A stretch of 64,000 nt of DNA from Pacificimonas pallii (GCF_019204005.1 NZ_JAGSPA010000003.1:248001-312000); one strand, 5' to 3'; shown: positions 9,052-17,630, counted from the stretch's first letter. Program-made: numbers and translations. The notes: generated from the letters alone by a model not told the origin.

Positions 9052-9798
9052 TTAATGTTCGAGATTGATACTGTCGTTAAGATAGACAGTGGTAAGAAGT
9101 GCGAAAACATACGCCTGCACGATCGCCACGATCAGCTCCAGCGCATAAAGCGCCGTGTTCATCGCGAGCGGCAGGACGCCGACCACCGACCAGATACCGC
9201 CGGCGACACCAAGCGAGACCACAAAGCCCGCGAAAATCTTCAGCAGGATGTGCCCCGCCGTCATATTCGCGAACAAACGCACGGAAAGCGTGATCGGACG
9301 CGACAGGAAACTGATGATCTCAATGGGAATGATCAGCGGCATCAGATACCAGGGCGTGCCCGGCGGCAGGAAGAAACCGAACCATGCGAAGCCGTGGCGG
9401 AAGATGCCGATCAGGATGCACATCACAAAGATGAACGCGGCGAACGCGAACGTGACGGCGATATGGCTTGTCACGGTGAAGGAATATGGCAGCAGACCGG
9501 CGACGTTCGCCACCAGGATGAAGATGAAGAGCGAAAAGATGAACGGCACGAAGCTGCGCCCCTTCGGCCCGATATTCTCGTCGACCATGCCGACGACGAA
9601 TTCGTGCAGCCCCTCGACCATCGACTGCCAGCGGCCGGGAACGAGTTCCGCCTTGCGCATGCCAAAAAACATGAAGGCCCAGACGAACAGCAGAATGCCG
9701 ATCATCCACGCCGACGAATTCGTCAGGCTAAGGTCGTACCCCGCGACATTGATGTCGTAGAGCGGCTTGATATCAAACTGTTCGAGCGGTCCGGCCAC
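9052..9798 (-). CDS. atpB: F0F1 ATP synthase subunit a
   Basis: 248 residues if translation starts at GTG 9798, one base after the atpI stop, giving '[13 protein letters not shown]', which matches the start of known subunit a proteins; GTG 9834 or TTG 9849 would add 12-17 residues overlapping atpI. Multi-spanning membrane protein with the essential stator arginine in '[18 protein letters not shown]' and a C-terminal pair of helices lining the proton channel ([20 protein letters not shown]). Works with the c ring in proton translocation. Confidence 0.92.
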   Translation of the reverse strand: MAGPLEQFDIKPLYDINVAGYDLSLTNSSAWMIGILLFVWAFMFFGMRKAELVPGRWQSMVEGLHEFVVGMVDENIGPKGRSFVPFIFSLFIFILVANVAGLLPYSFTVTSHIAVTFAFAAFIFVMCILIGIFRHGFAWFGFFLPPGTPWYLMPLIIPIEIISFLSRPITLSVRLFANMTAGHILLKIFAGFVVSLGVAGGIWSVVGVLPLAMNTALYALELIVAIVQAYVFALLTTVYLNDSINLEH

Positions 9799-9799
9799 G

Positions 9800-10150
9800 T
9801 CAGAATAAACTTTCTTCGTCGTCGTCTTCGACACGCGGCAGGGCCGCAACTTCAGCTTGGGACACTTTGGCCCTCTCCTGGTTCACGGCGCGCATCAGGT
9901 TCACGAACCCGGCGACCATGCCCAGCAGAAATCCCCCGATCATCCCGAAGGGCGAGGAGCCCAGCCAGGAATCGAGGAAATACCCCAGTGCCGCCCCGAC
10001 AAGAATGCCCGCCACCAGTTCCAGCGCCAGCCGTGTCCCCTGTGCGAAGGCGTTGCCCACGACTGCTCGTGGATCGGCCTCAGGATTGGCGCGAGCCTTT
10101 GCAGCAGCGAGCCGGGCCTCAAGAGACTCGGTATTGCGGGGATCGGTCAA
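9800..10150 (-). CDS. atpI: AtpI family protein (ATP synthase protein I)
   Basis: About 116 residues from TTG 10150, which has GGGAG nine bases upstream; there is no in-frame ATG nearby, so the start is uncertain. After a charged N-terminus (ESLEARLAAAKARA) come two membrane helices with glycine zippers (LALELVAGILVGAALGYFLD; MIGGFLLGMVAGFVNLMRAV) and an acidic C-terminus. AtpI assists c-ring assembly and may act in Mg2+ supply. First gene of the F0 operon, ending one base before the atpB start. Confidence 0.82.
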   Translation of the reverse strand: MTDPRNTESLEARLAAAKARANPEADPRAVVGNAFAQGTRLALELVAGILVGAALGYFLDSWLGSSPFGMIGGFLLGMVAGFVNLMRAVNQERAKVSQAEVAALPRVEDDDEESLF

Positions 10151-10385
10151 TTCAGACAACTCCCGCGCCTCGCATTTCCGCGTAGGGCGCCATGGATACG
10201 GCAAAGCACCGGCGCGGGTGGAAACCCCCTGCCGAAGCGAGGCCTGCACTAGAAAGTCACGGCCACGAAGTCAACGCCGCTATTGCAGTGCAGCACGAAC
10301 CGCCTTCGCCGCCCGGAGCGGCGTGTCCGATCGGCTGCGGCATCGCGAACCTCTTAAACCTGTCCGCTGTCGACACGGCCCGGGC

Positions 10386-10616
10386 GTGACAAACACGCAC
10401 TCCACCCGCACCAGCCCCGCCGCGTATTTGGGCAACGCCGTGGCGGCGGTTGGCATCGCCAATGCCGCTACCGCGACGGAAGTCCATGGCGGCATGGGGT
10501 TCACTGACCTGATCGGCCTGCACGACTGGTTCGAGCGCATCGGCGTGAACCGCCAGCTGCTCGGCGGTCCCGAGCGCATCCGTGAAGAGGCCGCGCGCTT
10601 GCAGGGCTGGGGCTAA
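10386..10616 (+). pseudogene. acyl-CoA dehydrogenase C-terminal remnant
   Basis: From GTG 10386 the frame encodes 76 residues that match only the last helices of an acyl-CoA dehydrogenase: 'AAYLGNAVAAVGIANAAT', then the conserved 'EVHGGMGFTD' and 'RQLLGGPERIREE'. Full enzymes have about 380 residues with FAD- and CoA-binding domains, none of which are present upstream (10151-10385 holds no related coding). It therefore looks like the end of a deleted gene. The catalytic base and FAD site are missing, so the product cannot be a dehydrogenase. Confidence 0.7.
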
Positions 10617-10635
10617 AAGGGCAGTATCGCACCCC

Positions 10636-11310
10636 ATGATCTGGGTTGCGGATAGATGGCGCAGGCCGCTCGGCATGCCGAGGCTCGCCGCCTTTTGCGG
10701 TGCCGTCGTCATCGGCGCGGCGATATATTGCCTGATCTATAACATGCTGGCGGGTTATCAGGAGACGCTGTGGAACGCGCTTCGCTGGCCGATCGTCAAT
10801 CTCGTTCCTTTCATCATTGCCCTGGAACATGCGCGCAGATGTACCAGATGGACCCAGCGCAGCATATTCATCGGCATTGCCATCACTGCCTCGCTGCTTC
10901 TCGATTTCGCAATTGGCGACGGTGAGAGCGTCGCCTTCGAACTCACAAGGCGCCTGCCGACACTTGGCCTGTCATACGCCCTGCTGCTGATCGGCGATGC
11001 GAGATTCGCGGCCGCGCCCGCGCCCGCCCGGCTCTCCGACGCCATGACATTACCTGTGCCCGCCGAAATGGTCGATCAGGTGCGCGCCGCCCAGAATTAT
11101 GTCGAGCTGCATATCGGCGACCGCGTCATCACCCACCGTGCGACCATGGCGCAAATGGAGCGGGCGCTTCCCCAAGACAGTTTCGTCCGCATTCACCGTT
11201 CGCGAATCATCCGGCGCGACCGGATTGCGAAAATCGGGTGCGGCACTGTCATTCTCAATTGCGGCACTGAACTTGGCGTCGGTGCCCGCTACCGGGCGCA
11301 CCTGAACTAG
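10636..11310 (+). CDS. LytTR DNA-binding regulator with membrane domain
   Basis: 224 residues from ATG 10636 (a later ATG at 10675 is possible). The N-terminal half is a membrane domain with about four hydrophobic helices (AAFCGAVVIGAAIYCLIYNM; IFIGIAITASLLLDFAI; LGLSYALLLIGDA). The C-terminal half is a LytTR domain: 'VRAAQNYVELHIGDRVITHR', 'MERALPQDSFVRIHRSRII' and 'DRIAKIGCG'. Membrane-anchored LytTR proteins regulate nearby genes without a phosphorylated receiver domain. The exported hydrolase and protease that follow on the same strand are the natural candidates for its targets. Confidence 0.85.
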   Translation: MIWVADRWRRPLGMPRLAAFCGAVVIGAAIYCLIYNMLAGYQETLWNALRWPIVNLVPFIIALEHARRCTRWTQRSIFIGIAITASLLLDFAIGDGESVAFELTRRLPTLGLSYALLLIGDARFAAAPAPARLSDAMTLPVPAEMVDQVRAAQNYVELHIGDRVITHRATMAQMERALPQDSFVRIHRSRIIRRDRIAKIGCGTVILNCGTELGVGARYRAHLN

Positions 11311-11367
11311 CGCTTTTTCTCGTCCCTTCGTCACAGATCGCTCGGCAAGCGCAGTCGGGATCAGACA

Positions 11368-11394
11368 TTCGTCCAGATACCGTATCTGGACGAA
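11368..11394 (+). promoter_or_regulatory. perfect 13-bp inverted repeat before the exported hydrolase
   Basis: Arms TTCGTCCAGATAC (11368-11380) and GTATCTGGACGAA (11382-11394) are exact complements around one central base. The right arm runs into the Shine-Dalgarno sequence (GAAGGA, 11392-11397) of the gene starting at 11407. It could be a dimeric-repressor operator or an RNA hairpin occluding the ribosome binding site. Confidence 0.6.
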
Positions 11395-11406
11395 GGAAAA
11401 TTAGAC

Positions 11407-12507
11407 ATGCGCCCCACACTCGCCGCCCTCATGCTCGTCATCGGCGCAGCCAGTATGGCGAACGCCGCCACTTCGGAATATGTGGGCGAACTGCCCCGTC
11501 AGTCTGATCGCCCATTTGAATCCAGCGAGAACCTGGATACCGTATCCGCCCATATTCAAACACCCGACGGTCGCCGCCTGCGTACCATCATGACGCGGCC
11601 GGAAGGCGCGCAAACCGCTTTGCCCGCCATCTTCTTTACGCAGTCCGTCGCCTGCGGCAGCGTCGAGTGGCCAGCGAACCGGATCACTCCGCTTCGCGAA
11701 ATGGCCTACCGCACCGGCTTTGTCACCATCCGGGTCGAACGCTCCGGCTCCGGTGACAGCGAGGGACCCGGCTGCGACCGGCTGGACTACGATACCGAGG
11801 TCGCCGATTACCGCCACGCCTTGGCGATCCTCAGGAACCATGAATGGGTGCGGCCGGATTCGATCTTCGTCTATGGCAGTAGCCTTGGTTCCACGACCGC
11901 GCCGCTGGTCGCCGAGGGAAATGACGTCGCCGGTGTTGTCATTCAGGGCGGCGGCGGCGTGACCTATCTGGAACGCATGATCGGCTTCGACCGGCTCGAC
12001 CTCGACCGCTTCAGCGACATTCCCGTCGCCGAGCGCCATGATGAAATGCTCCGCCGCATCCGTTTCCAGACGCACTATCTGCTGGAGGCGAAAACGCCCG
12101 GCGAAGTCGTCGCAGAACATCCCGATCTGGATGGGGTGTGGGAACGCCTGCGCGGCACCGACGCCGCTCCGCACTATGGCCGCCCGCATGCCTGGCACTG
12201 GCAGGCTGCGCGCCGGAACTTCATGGCGGCATGGATGAACGTAAATGCGCCCGTGCTGGTGCTGTACGGGGAATATGAACCATTTGAGATGGAGCATGGC
12301 CATCGCACCATCGTCCAGACCCTTAACCGCGCCCGCCCCGGCTCCGCGACCTATATCAGGATCCCGCGCGGGGGTCACGACACGGCGGTCTATGCCGACC
12401 CATTCGCGGCCAGCCGATTCGAAGGCTGGAATGACACGACGAAGCAGTTTGCTCAGGATGTGGCGAGCTGGATGCTGCGCGTCATCAGGCCCTTGCCTCA
12501 GCATTAG
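11407..12507 (+). CDS. exported alpha/beta hydrolase
   Basis: 366 residues with a clear signal peptide (MRPTLAALMLVIGAASMANA, cleavage near 20). The alpha/beta hydrolase fold is shown by 'RVERSGSGDSEG' (strand 4 / oxyanion region), the nucleophile elbow 'YGSSLGS' and the late 'PRGGHD' with the catalytic His. The closest recognisable relatives are secreted peptidase/acyl-hydrolase-like enzymes of the dienelactone-hydrolase/S9 type; substrate unknown. It stands directly after a LytTR regulator and a palindrome, and is followed in the same reading frame by a zinc-protease-like gene, so the two are probably one operon. Confidence 0.8.
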   Translation: MRPTLAALMLVIGAASMANAATSEYVGELPRQSDRPFESSENLDTVSAHIQTPDGRRLRTIMTRPEGAQTALPAIFFTQSVACGSVEWPANRITPLREMAYRTGFVTIRVERSGSGDSEGPGCDRLDYDTEVADYRHALAILRNHEWVRPDSIFVYGSSLGSTTAPLVAEGNDVAGVVIQGGGGVTYLERMIGFDRLDLDRFSDIPVAERHDEMLRRIRFQTHYLLEAKTPGEVVAEHPDLDGVWERLRGTDAAPHYGRPHAWHWQAARRNFMAAWMNVNAPVLVLYGEYEPFEMEHGHRTIVQTLNRARPGSATYIRIPRGGHDTAVYADPFAASRFEGWNDTTKQFAQDVASWMLRVIRPLPQH

Positions 12508-12558
12508 GCGGGAAGGCCCGTCTCTTGTATCTTATCGCTACGGGGTAGGAGGAATATC

Positions 12559-13953
12559 ATCAACACGCCAAGGCTTCCGAAAAGCAAATTCGGCCTTTCA
12601 GCCGCCATCGCGGCGGCTCTTGCCGTAAGCGCGATCGGTGCCCCGGCCGGGTCGGCGCCCGCCGCGCCAAAAGAGAATGCCGCCCCGAATGTCGCATGGC
12701 TCGCTGATTTCGCGGCAATGCGGATCCTGACGGAGCAGGCGGACAGGTTGAATGACGAGGGGGACTTTGCCGGCGCGGCACAACTGCTGCGCAAGGCCCG
12801 GGTGCGGGCTGCACATGTTCCCGCCGAAACCTATGCGCTTCTCGGCATGCAGGAGATTTACGCCTATATCCGGGCGGATCAGCCGGACGCCGCCATCCCC
12901 TCGCTCGGCGCGCTCGCCGATGCGGGATTTCGTCTGCCCGGCAACCTTGAGGCGATGGCGGGTTTCGATCGGCTGCTGGGCGATCAGCGCGCCGATGCGG
13001 CAATGGCGACGATACGCGGCCATGCGGACCGCTACCGGGCCGCGCATTCGGACCCCGGCAGCGCCCCGCTCGTCTTCGAGGACGTTCCGCGTTTCTGGGC
13101 CGCTTATGATCTCGCAAGCGAAACGCGCGGCGACCGCGCCAAGGCGGCGATTTTTCGGCGGCATTATCTTGCGCCGGGTACGCCCGGCCTTGTCGGCTAT
13201 CACTGGCTGAAGACGGGCACCGCCGAAGCGCTGGTCAGGCGAATCACGTCATCGCCGGAATATTATGACGGCATTCGCGAACGAACGCTCGCCGCGGCGA
13301 CGTTCGAGCCCACGATACGCGCAGGCCTGCATCGGTTTAAGGCACTGTATCCAGGGGCATATTTCCCGCCGGTGACCTTCGTGATCGGCCGTCTGAACTC
13401 CGGCGGAACGGCGGGTCCGGAGGGGCTGATGATCGGCCTGGATGTCTGGGGCTGGAGTGAAGGTGTATCGACAGAAGGCCTGTCGGATGGCCTCGTGAAA
13501 CTCGTGCGCAGCACTGACATGAGCCAATTACCCATGATCGTCGTACATGAGCAGATTCATTCGCTACAGGAATATGGCACCGATCAAACCCTGCTCATGG
13601 GAGTGCTGCAGGAGGGGACGGCGGACTTCCTCGCACATCTAGCTTTGCCCGATCAGGAGCGACCGCCCTATTATCACTGGGGCATCGCGAACGAAGAGCG
13701 CATCTGGCACCGCCTGCAAGCCGAGATGGACAGCGAGGACTGGAGTGACTGGATCGGCAATAATGGCTCGGAAATCGCCAAGGGCTGGCACGCCGACGCA
13801 GGCTATTTCATCGGCAGCAGGATTGCCCAGGCCTATTACGAACGGGCCGGAAATAAGCAGCAGGCGATTGTCGATTTACTGTCGGTGACCGACCCGCACG
13901 CGGTACTTGAGCGGAGCGGCTATGCCGGGAAAGGGAGCAGGTACGGCGAATAG
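12559..13953 (+). CDS. exported zinc metalloprotease-like protein (HEQIH)
   Basis: 464 residues if translation begins at the ATC codon at 12559. AGGAGG (12547-12552) lies six bases upstream, and only this start gives a signal peptide: 'NTPRLPKSKF' then 'GLSAAIAAALAVSAIGAPA'. No ATG, GTG or TTG exists between the upstream stop (12505) and ATG 12718, and starting at 12718 would remove the signal and leave no ribosome site. The zinc motif is H330-E-Q-I-H334 with a probable third ligand E352 in 'QEGTADF' (gluzincin spacing), resembling DUF2268-type predicted proteases. Substrate unknown. Confidence 0.75.
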   Translation: MNTPRLPKSKFGLSAAIAAALAVSAIGAPAGSAPAAPKENAAPNVAWLADFAAMRILTEQADRLNDEGDFAGAAQLLRKARVRAAHVPAETYALLGMQEIYAYIRADQPDAAIPSLGALADAGFRLPGNLEAMAGFDRLLGDQRADAAMATIRGHADRYRAAHSDPGSAPLVFEDVPRFWAAYDLASETRGDRAKAAIFRRHYLAPGTPGLVGYHWLKTGTAEALVRRITSSPEYYDGIRERTLAAATFEPTIRAGLHRFKALYPGAYFPPVTFVIGRLNSGGTAGPEGLMIGLDVWGWSEGVSTEGLSDGLVKLVRSTDMSQLPMIVVHEQIHSLQEYGTDQTLLMGVLQEGTADFLAHLALPDQERPPYYHWGIANEERIWHRLQAEMDSEDWSDWIGNNGSEIAKGWHADAGYFIGSRIAQAYYERAGNKQQAIVDLLSVTDPHAVLERSGYAGKGSRYGE

Positions 13954-13955
13954 GC

Positions 13956-14294
13956 TCAGCTCTCCCGCTGCCAGATGCCCATGATGTTCCCATCCGGGTC
14001 CGCGAAGTGGAAGCGCCGCCCGCCCGGAAACGCGAAAATCGGATCGACGATACGTCCGCCCGCCGCCTCAACCTGCGCCAGCATGCCCTCCAGATCGTCC
14101 GTCTCAACATTCGGCAGCGGCGCCTTCAGCGCCGTATCGGCGTCCAGCCCCAGATCGCTGTGATTGCCATCCGTGCCCGCATAAACCGGCGCGAATCGGA
14201 CCATCGACCAGCCCATGGCCTTTTCGTAAAATTGCGCGGACGCCTCCGAATCGGCGACGGGGAGTTCGACATAGTTCAGTTTCGCGCTCGGCAT
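13956..14294 (-). CDS. VOC family (glyoxalase-like) protein
   Basis: 112 residues from ATG 14294, preceded by GAGGAG. Two beta-alpha-beta-beta-beta modules of the vicinal-oxygen-chelate fold are visible: 'LNYVELPVADSEASAQFYEK' and 'GGRRFHFADPDGNIMGIWQ'. Such small VOC proteins bind a metal or small molecule; the specific reaction cannot be told. Convergent with the zinc protease gene (2 nt between stops) and in the same orientation as bdhA. Confidence 0.85.
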   Translation of the reverse strand: MPSAKLNYVELPVADSEASAQFYEKAMGWSMVRFAPVYAGTDGNHSDLGLDADTALKAPLPNVETDDLEGMLAQVEAAGGRIVDPIFAFPGGRRFHFADPDGNIMGIWQRES

Positions 14295-14319
14295 GTTGCC
14301 ATCTCCTCTTTCGACCGGC

Positions 14320-15114
14320 CTACCACGCCGTCCACGCGCCATCCACGCTGATCGCCGCACCGGTAATCGACCGTGCGCTGTCAGAGGCGAGATAGACGGC
14401 CATGTCGCCAATCTCCTCCGGCTCCACAAAACGCTTATTGGGTTGTACCGACAGGATGACGTTCCGGATCACATCCTCCTCCGACATGTTATGCGCCTTT
14501 GCCTGGCCGGCGACCTGACCCTGCACCAGCGGCGTGTTCACATAGCCCGGGCAGATGCAGTTCGCCGTCACGCCGCTTTCGGCATATTCCAGCGCGACCG
14601 ACTTGGTGAAGCCGATCACGCCATGTTTCGCGGCGTTATAGGCGGACTTGTACGCGCTCGCGACCTTGCCCTGCGCACTGGCGATATTGATGATCCGGCC
14701 CCAGTCCTGCCGCTTCATATGCGGCAAAGCGGCGGCGCTGGTATAAAAGGCGCTCGACAGGCAGATCGCGATCAGCGCCTCCCATTTCTCCGGCGGAAAT
14801 TCGGCGACGGGCGCAACATGCTGGATGCCCGCATTGTTCACCAGAATATCGACAGGCGCGATCGCCCTTTCCGCGTCATGGACAAGTTTCGTTGCCTCCG
14901 CCCCCTTTGTAAGGTCAGCGGCGACGAAGGCCGCCTTCACGCCGTATCGCTGTTCCAGTTCCGCGCGCTGCGCCTCGATCGCATCGGCGTCGCCAAAGCC
15001 GTTCAGGATGATATTCGCTCCCGACGCCGCCAGTTTTTCGGCGATCGCGGCACCGATTCCGCTTGTTGATCCAGTAATTAGCGCGGTGCGCCCCTTAAAT
15101 GTTTGTCCAGACAT
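14320..15114 (-). CDS. bdhA: 3-hydroxybutyrate dehydrogenase
   Basis: 264 residues, classical SDR with TGSTSGIG (14-21), NNAG (93-96), S146, Y159 and K163. The stretch 'ASAQGKVASAYKSAYNAAKHG' and the long insertion 'PLVQGQVAGQAKAHNM' before the C-terminus are characteristic of D-3-hydroxybutyrate dehydrogenases, which oxidise (R)-3-hydroxybutyrate to acetoacetate with NAD. It is divergent from an intracellular PHA depolymerase with a perfect palindrome between, so polymer breakdown and monomer oxidation are likely co-regulated. Confidence 0.9.
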   Translation of the reverse strand: MSGQTFKGRTALITGSTSGIGAAIAEKLAASGANIILNGFGDADAIEAQRAELEQRYGVKAAFVAADLTKGAEATKLVHDAERAIAPVDILVNNAGIQHVAPVAEFPPEKWEALIAICLSSAFYTSAAALPHMKRQDWGRIINIASAQGKVASAYKSAYNAAKHGVIGFTKSVALEYAESGVTANCICPGYVNTPLVQGQVAGQAKAHNMSEEDVIRNVILSVQPNKRFVEPEEIGDMAVYLASDSARSITGAAISVDGAWTAW

Positions 15115-15136
15115 CGGCCGTATTTCCTTGAAATCG

Positions 15137-15157
15137 TCATGTTGCAGTGCAACATGA
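15137..15157. promoter_or_regulatory. palindromic operator between bdhA and phaZ (PhaR-like)
   Basis: Arms TCATGTTGCA (15137-15146) and TGCAACATGA (15148-15157) are exact complements around one base. Its core TTGC-N3-GCAA resembles the TGC-rich palindromes bound by the alphaproteobacterial PHB regulator PhaR. It lies in the 65-bp space shared by both genes, 23 bp from bdhA and 22 bp from phaZ. Binding by PhaR is inferred. Confidence 0.6.
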
Positions 15158-15179
15158 GGTTTAGAATTCAGGAGGCGTT

Positions 15180-16415
15180 ATGCTTTATCAGGCTTATGAG
15201 ATGCAACGGGCGATGCTGGCAGGTGCCGGTGCCGCTGCGCAGGCAGGCGCAAATATGCTGACCAATGTCGGCAATCCGATGTCCTACACACCCGCGGGGC
15301 CAGTGGTTGCCTCGGCTCTCGATGTGTTCGCGCATGCCGTCGAACCACGCGGAAAGCCTGCCTTCAATCTCGATGAGGTTCAGCTTGATGGCAGGACATA
15401 TGAGGTCACTGAAAAGATCGCGGAGCGCCTTCCTTTCGGTCAGCTCAAGCATTTCGTCAAAAAAGGCGGCAATGTCGACGCCAAGGGCAAGGCGCAGCCG
15501 CGCCTGCTGATCGTCGCGCCGATGTCCGGCCATTATGCGACACTGCTGCGCGGCACGGTCGAGCGCATGATTCCCCATCACGACGTCTATATCACCGACT
15601 GGCGCGATGCGAAGCTGGTGCCGATGGCGGAGGGCAGCTTCGACCTCGACGACTATATTGATTATATTGTGGAATTTCTTGAACATATTGGTGCAGGAAC
15701 GCACATTCTGGCGGTCTGCCAGCCCTCGGTGCCGGTTTATGCCGCCGTCGCGCTCATGTCGGCGGAAAACTCCAGCTTCCTCCCCGTTTCCCTTACGATG
15801 ATGGGCGGCCCGATTGACACGCGTGAGGCGCCGACCGCTGTGAACGGCATGGCGACGAACAAGCCGCACGCATGGTTCGAACAGAATGCCATCGCCACCG
15901 TACCGCCCTTTTATCCGGGCGCGATGCGGCGGGTCTATCCGGGCTTCATGCAGCTTGCCGGGTTCATGTCCATGAACCTCGCCGGGCACATGACCAGCCA
16001 TTGGGAAATGTTCAAACACCTCGTCGCCGGTGACGAGGAGACGGCGGACAAGACAAAGGAATTTTACGACGAATATCGCGCCGTATGCGACATGAGCGCA
16101 GAATTCTATCTGCAGACTGTCGACACCGTCTTTCAGCGCCATTTGCTGCCGACCGGACAGATGACCCACCGCGGCAATCCGGTGGACCCGGCGAAGATCA
16201 CCAAGGTCGCCCTGCTCGCCATTGAAGGCGAGCGGGACGATATTTCCGGTATCGGCCAGACCAAGGCAGCGCTCAACCTTGCGACAAAGCTGCCGAAATC
16301 AAAAAAGGAATATATGCTCGCAAAGGGTGTCGGCCATTACGGCATCTTTAACGGCAGCAAATGGCGCAAGAAAATCGCTCCGGTCGTGGAAGCGTTCATC
16401 GCGAAACACGATTAG
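15180..16415 (+). CDS. phaZ: intracellular polyhydroxyalkanoate depolymerase
   Basis: 411 residues, preceded by AGGAGG. The N-terminus 'MLYQAYEMQRAMLAGA' and 'GNPMSYTPAGPVVASALDVF' are typical of the intracellular PhaZ family. The nucleophile is a cysteine, C180, in 'ILAVCQPSVPVYAA', the hallmark of this family rather than the GxSxG of extracellular enzymes. It releases 3-hydroxybutyrate units from amorphous PHB granules in the cytoplasm, which BdhA then oxidises. Confidence 0.93.
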   Translation: MLYQAYEMQRAMLAGAGAAAQAGANMLTNVGNPMSYTPAGPVVASALDVFAHAVEPRGKPAFNLDEVQLDGRTYEVTEKIAERLPFGQLKHFVKKGGNVDAKGKAQPRLLIVAPMSGHYATLLRGTVERMIPHHDVYITDWRDAKLVPMAEGSFDLDDYIDYIVEFLEHIGAGTHILAVCQPSVPVYAAVALMSAENSSFLPVSLTMMGGPIDTREAPTAVNGMATNKPHAWFEQNAIATVPPFYPGAMRRVYPGFMQLAGFMSMNLAGHMTSHWEMFKHLVAGDEETADKTKEFYDEYRAVCDMSAEFYLQTVDTVFQRHLLPTGQMTHRGNPVDPAKITKVALLAIEGERDDISGIGQTKAALNLATKLPKSKKEYMLAKGVGHYGIFNGSKWRKKIAPVVEAFIAKHD

Positions 16416-17128
16416 CCGAGGCACATGCGCAGTTGCGACGGCCCGTGTGCGGGAAGACGTTATGGACGTGATATCCTCATCTCGAACCTCATTCACTGCA
16501 TTTTCTTGCGGCGTCAGGCCCCCTAAATAGGGCTCGATGGCGGCATATGGTCTTCACAGGGGACCGCCCGGTCCTGATATGCGCGCCTGTCGCCACGTAA
16601 AGCGACAATATCGCTGGAGCAGCATTCCGCACGATGGCTGGCGCGCAGAGACGCAAATATTGCTGCGACCAATCGGCCCGTACCGCAGACCTCACCGCAT
16701 AGCCCGATCAGAGGGGTTTTGCGCCTGCCGACCACCCCGCGCTCTTATTATGAGTATATCTGCCGCCCGTTCGACGGGAACCGCCCCTTGCAATGACGGG
16801 CAATTCATAAGTGAACGACACCAATCCGCGCCGCAGAGCAACGGTGCGAACGGTCGCGTCTTTGCGGGAGCCCGCTGCCGCCCGGCCCCTTGCAGCGCTG
16901 CGGCGCCCGCAATCCCCTGCGGTCTTCGTGGTGCGGCGTCCGGTCGCCATCGCTGGCGTATCGCCGAAACTATAAGAAGCGCAGACAGATCGGCAGAATG
17001 CGTCGCATCCGGCGAGACCTGCGTCCCATCACCCATTTCCAGCAATCTGGACAAGGCGGTCGAAGGCAAAAAATCGTTCACCGACCACTGATAGACTGCA
17101 TAAACGGCACGCCTAAAAACTCGACGCA
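16416..17128. other. 713-bp stretch without a recognisable gene
   Basis: Open frames of 145-184 codons exist on both strands (16537-17091 plus, 16692-17129 minus), but their translations are Arg/Ala/Pro-rich and show no domain, signal peptide or well-placed ribosome site. No tRNA-like cloverleaf or transposon end was seen. It may be decayed coding sequence or hold a small RNA. Confidence 0.5.
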
Positions 17129-17160
17129 CAAAAAAGGGCGGCTCATGCGAACCGCCCTTC
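17129..17160 (-). terminator. rho-independent terminator of the tonB-exb operon
   Basis: Read on the minus strand, AAGGGCGG (17159-17152) pairs with CCGCCCTT (17141-17134) and the stem is followed by a run of T (plus-strand A run at 17129-17135). It lies 24-55 bp beyond the exbD stop at 17184. Confidence 0.8.
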
Positions 17161-17183
17161 TTCGTCGATGATTTTATACCCGC

Positions 17184-17612
17184 CTATTTCAGCGAAGCAT
17201 ATTGCTCATTGCCCACAAAGCCGATTTTCGTGACGCCATTGCGCTGCGCGGATGCCATGATTTCGCTGACCACATCATAGCGGGACAGGGCGTCCGGACG
17301 AACATGCACTTCGGGCTGAGGGTCCAGCCTGCTCGACTGCGTGAAAAACGCCGCAAGCTGGTCAGGGGTAACCGGCGTACCATTCCAGTAAATGTCATTC
17401 AGGAAGTCGACCGTAATGCGGTTGACGACCGGATCGACAATATCCTCAAGCGGCGGATCGTCCGACGGTACGGGAAGGTCAAGCTTCACCGCGTGCGTCT
17501 GGATGGGAATGGTGATGATGAACATGATGAGGAGAACCAGCATCACGTCGATGAGCGGCGTGGTGTTCATTTCCACCATGGGACCACCGCCCCCACCCAT
17601 TGAAATGGCCAT
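17184..17612 (-). CDS. exbD: ExbD/TolR biopolymer transport protein (second copy)
   Basis: 142 residues. Short glycine-rich N-terminus, 'MNTTPLIDVMLVLLIMFIIT' containing the conserved membrane Asp that takes part in proton flow, and a periplasmic domain ending 'KIGFVGNEQYASL'. With ExbB it forms the inner-membrane motor that powers TonB. Last gene of the tonB-exbB-exbD-exbD operon, 18 bp after the other exbD. Confidence 0.92.
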   Translation of the reverse strand: MAISMGGGGGPMVEMNTTPLIDVMLVLLIMFIITIPIQTHAVKLDLPVPSDDPPLEDIVDPVVNRITVDFLNDIYWNGTPVTPDQLAAFFTQSSRLDPQPEVHVRPDALSRYDVVSEIMASAQRNGVTKIGFVGNEQYASLK

Positions 17613-17630
17613 ATCGGCTGCTCCTAAATT

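Noticed and set aside
9055-10185. 376-codon open frame on the plus strand opposite atpB/atpI
   Set aside because: It is antisense to clearly conserved ATP synthase genes; the translation is Arg/His/Asp-rich and has no domain.
12718-13953. Zinc protease starting at ATG 12718
   Set aside because: That start has no ribosome site and discards an obvious in-frame signal peptide located behind AGGAGG.
16692-17129. 145-codon minus-strand gene before exbD
   Set aside because: Lies across the tonB-exb terminator region, with no ribosome site, domain or signal peptide.
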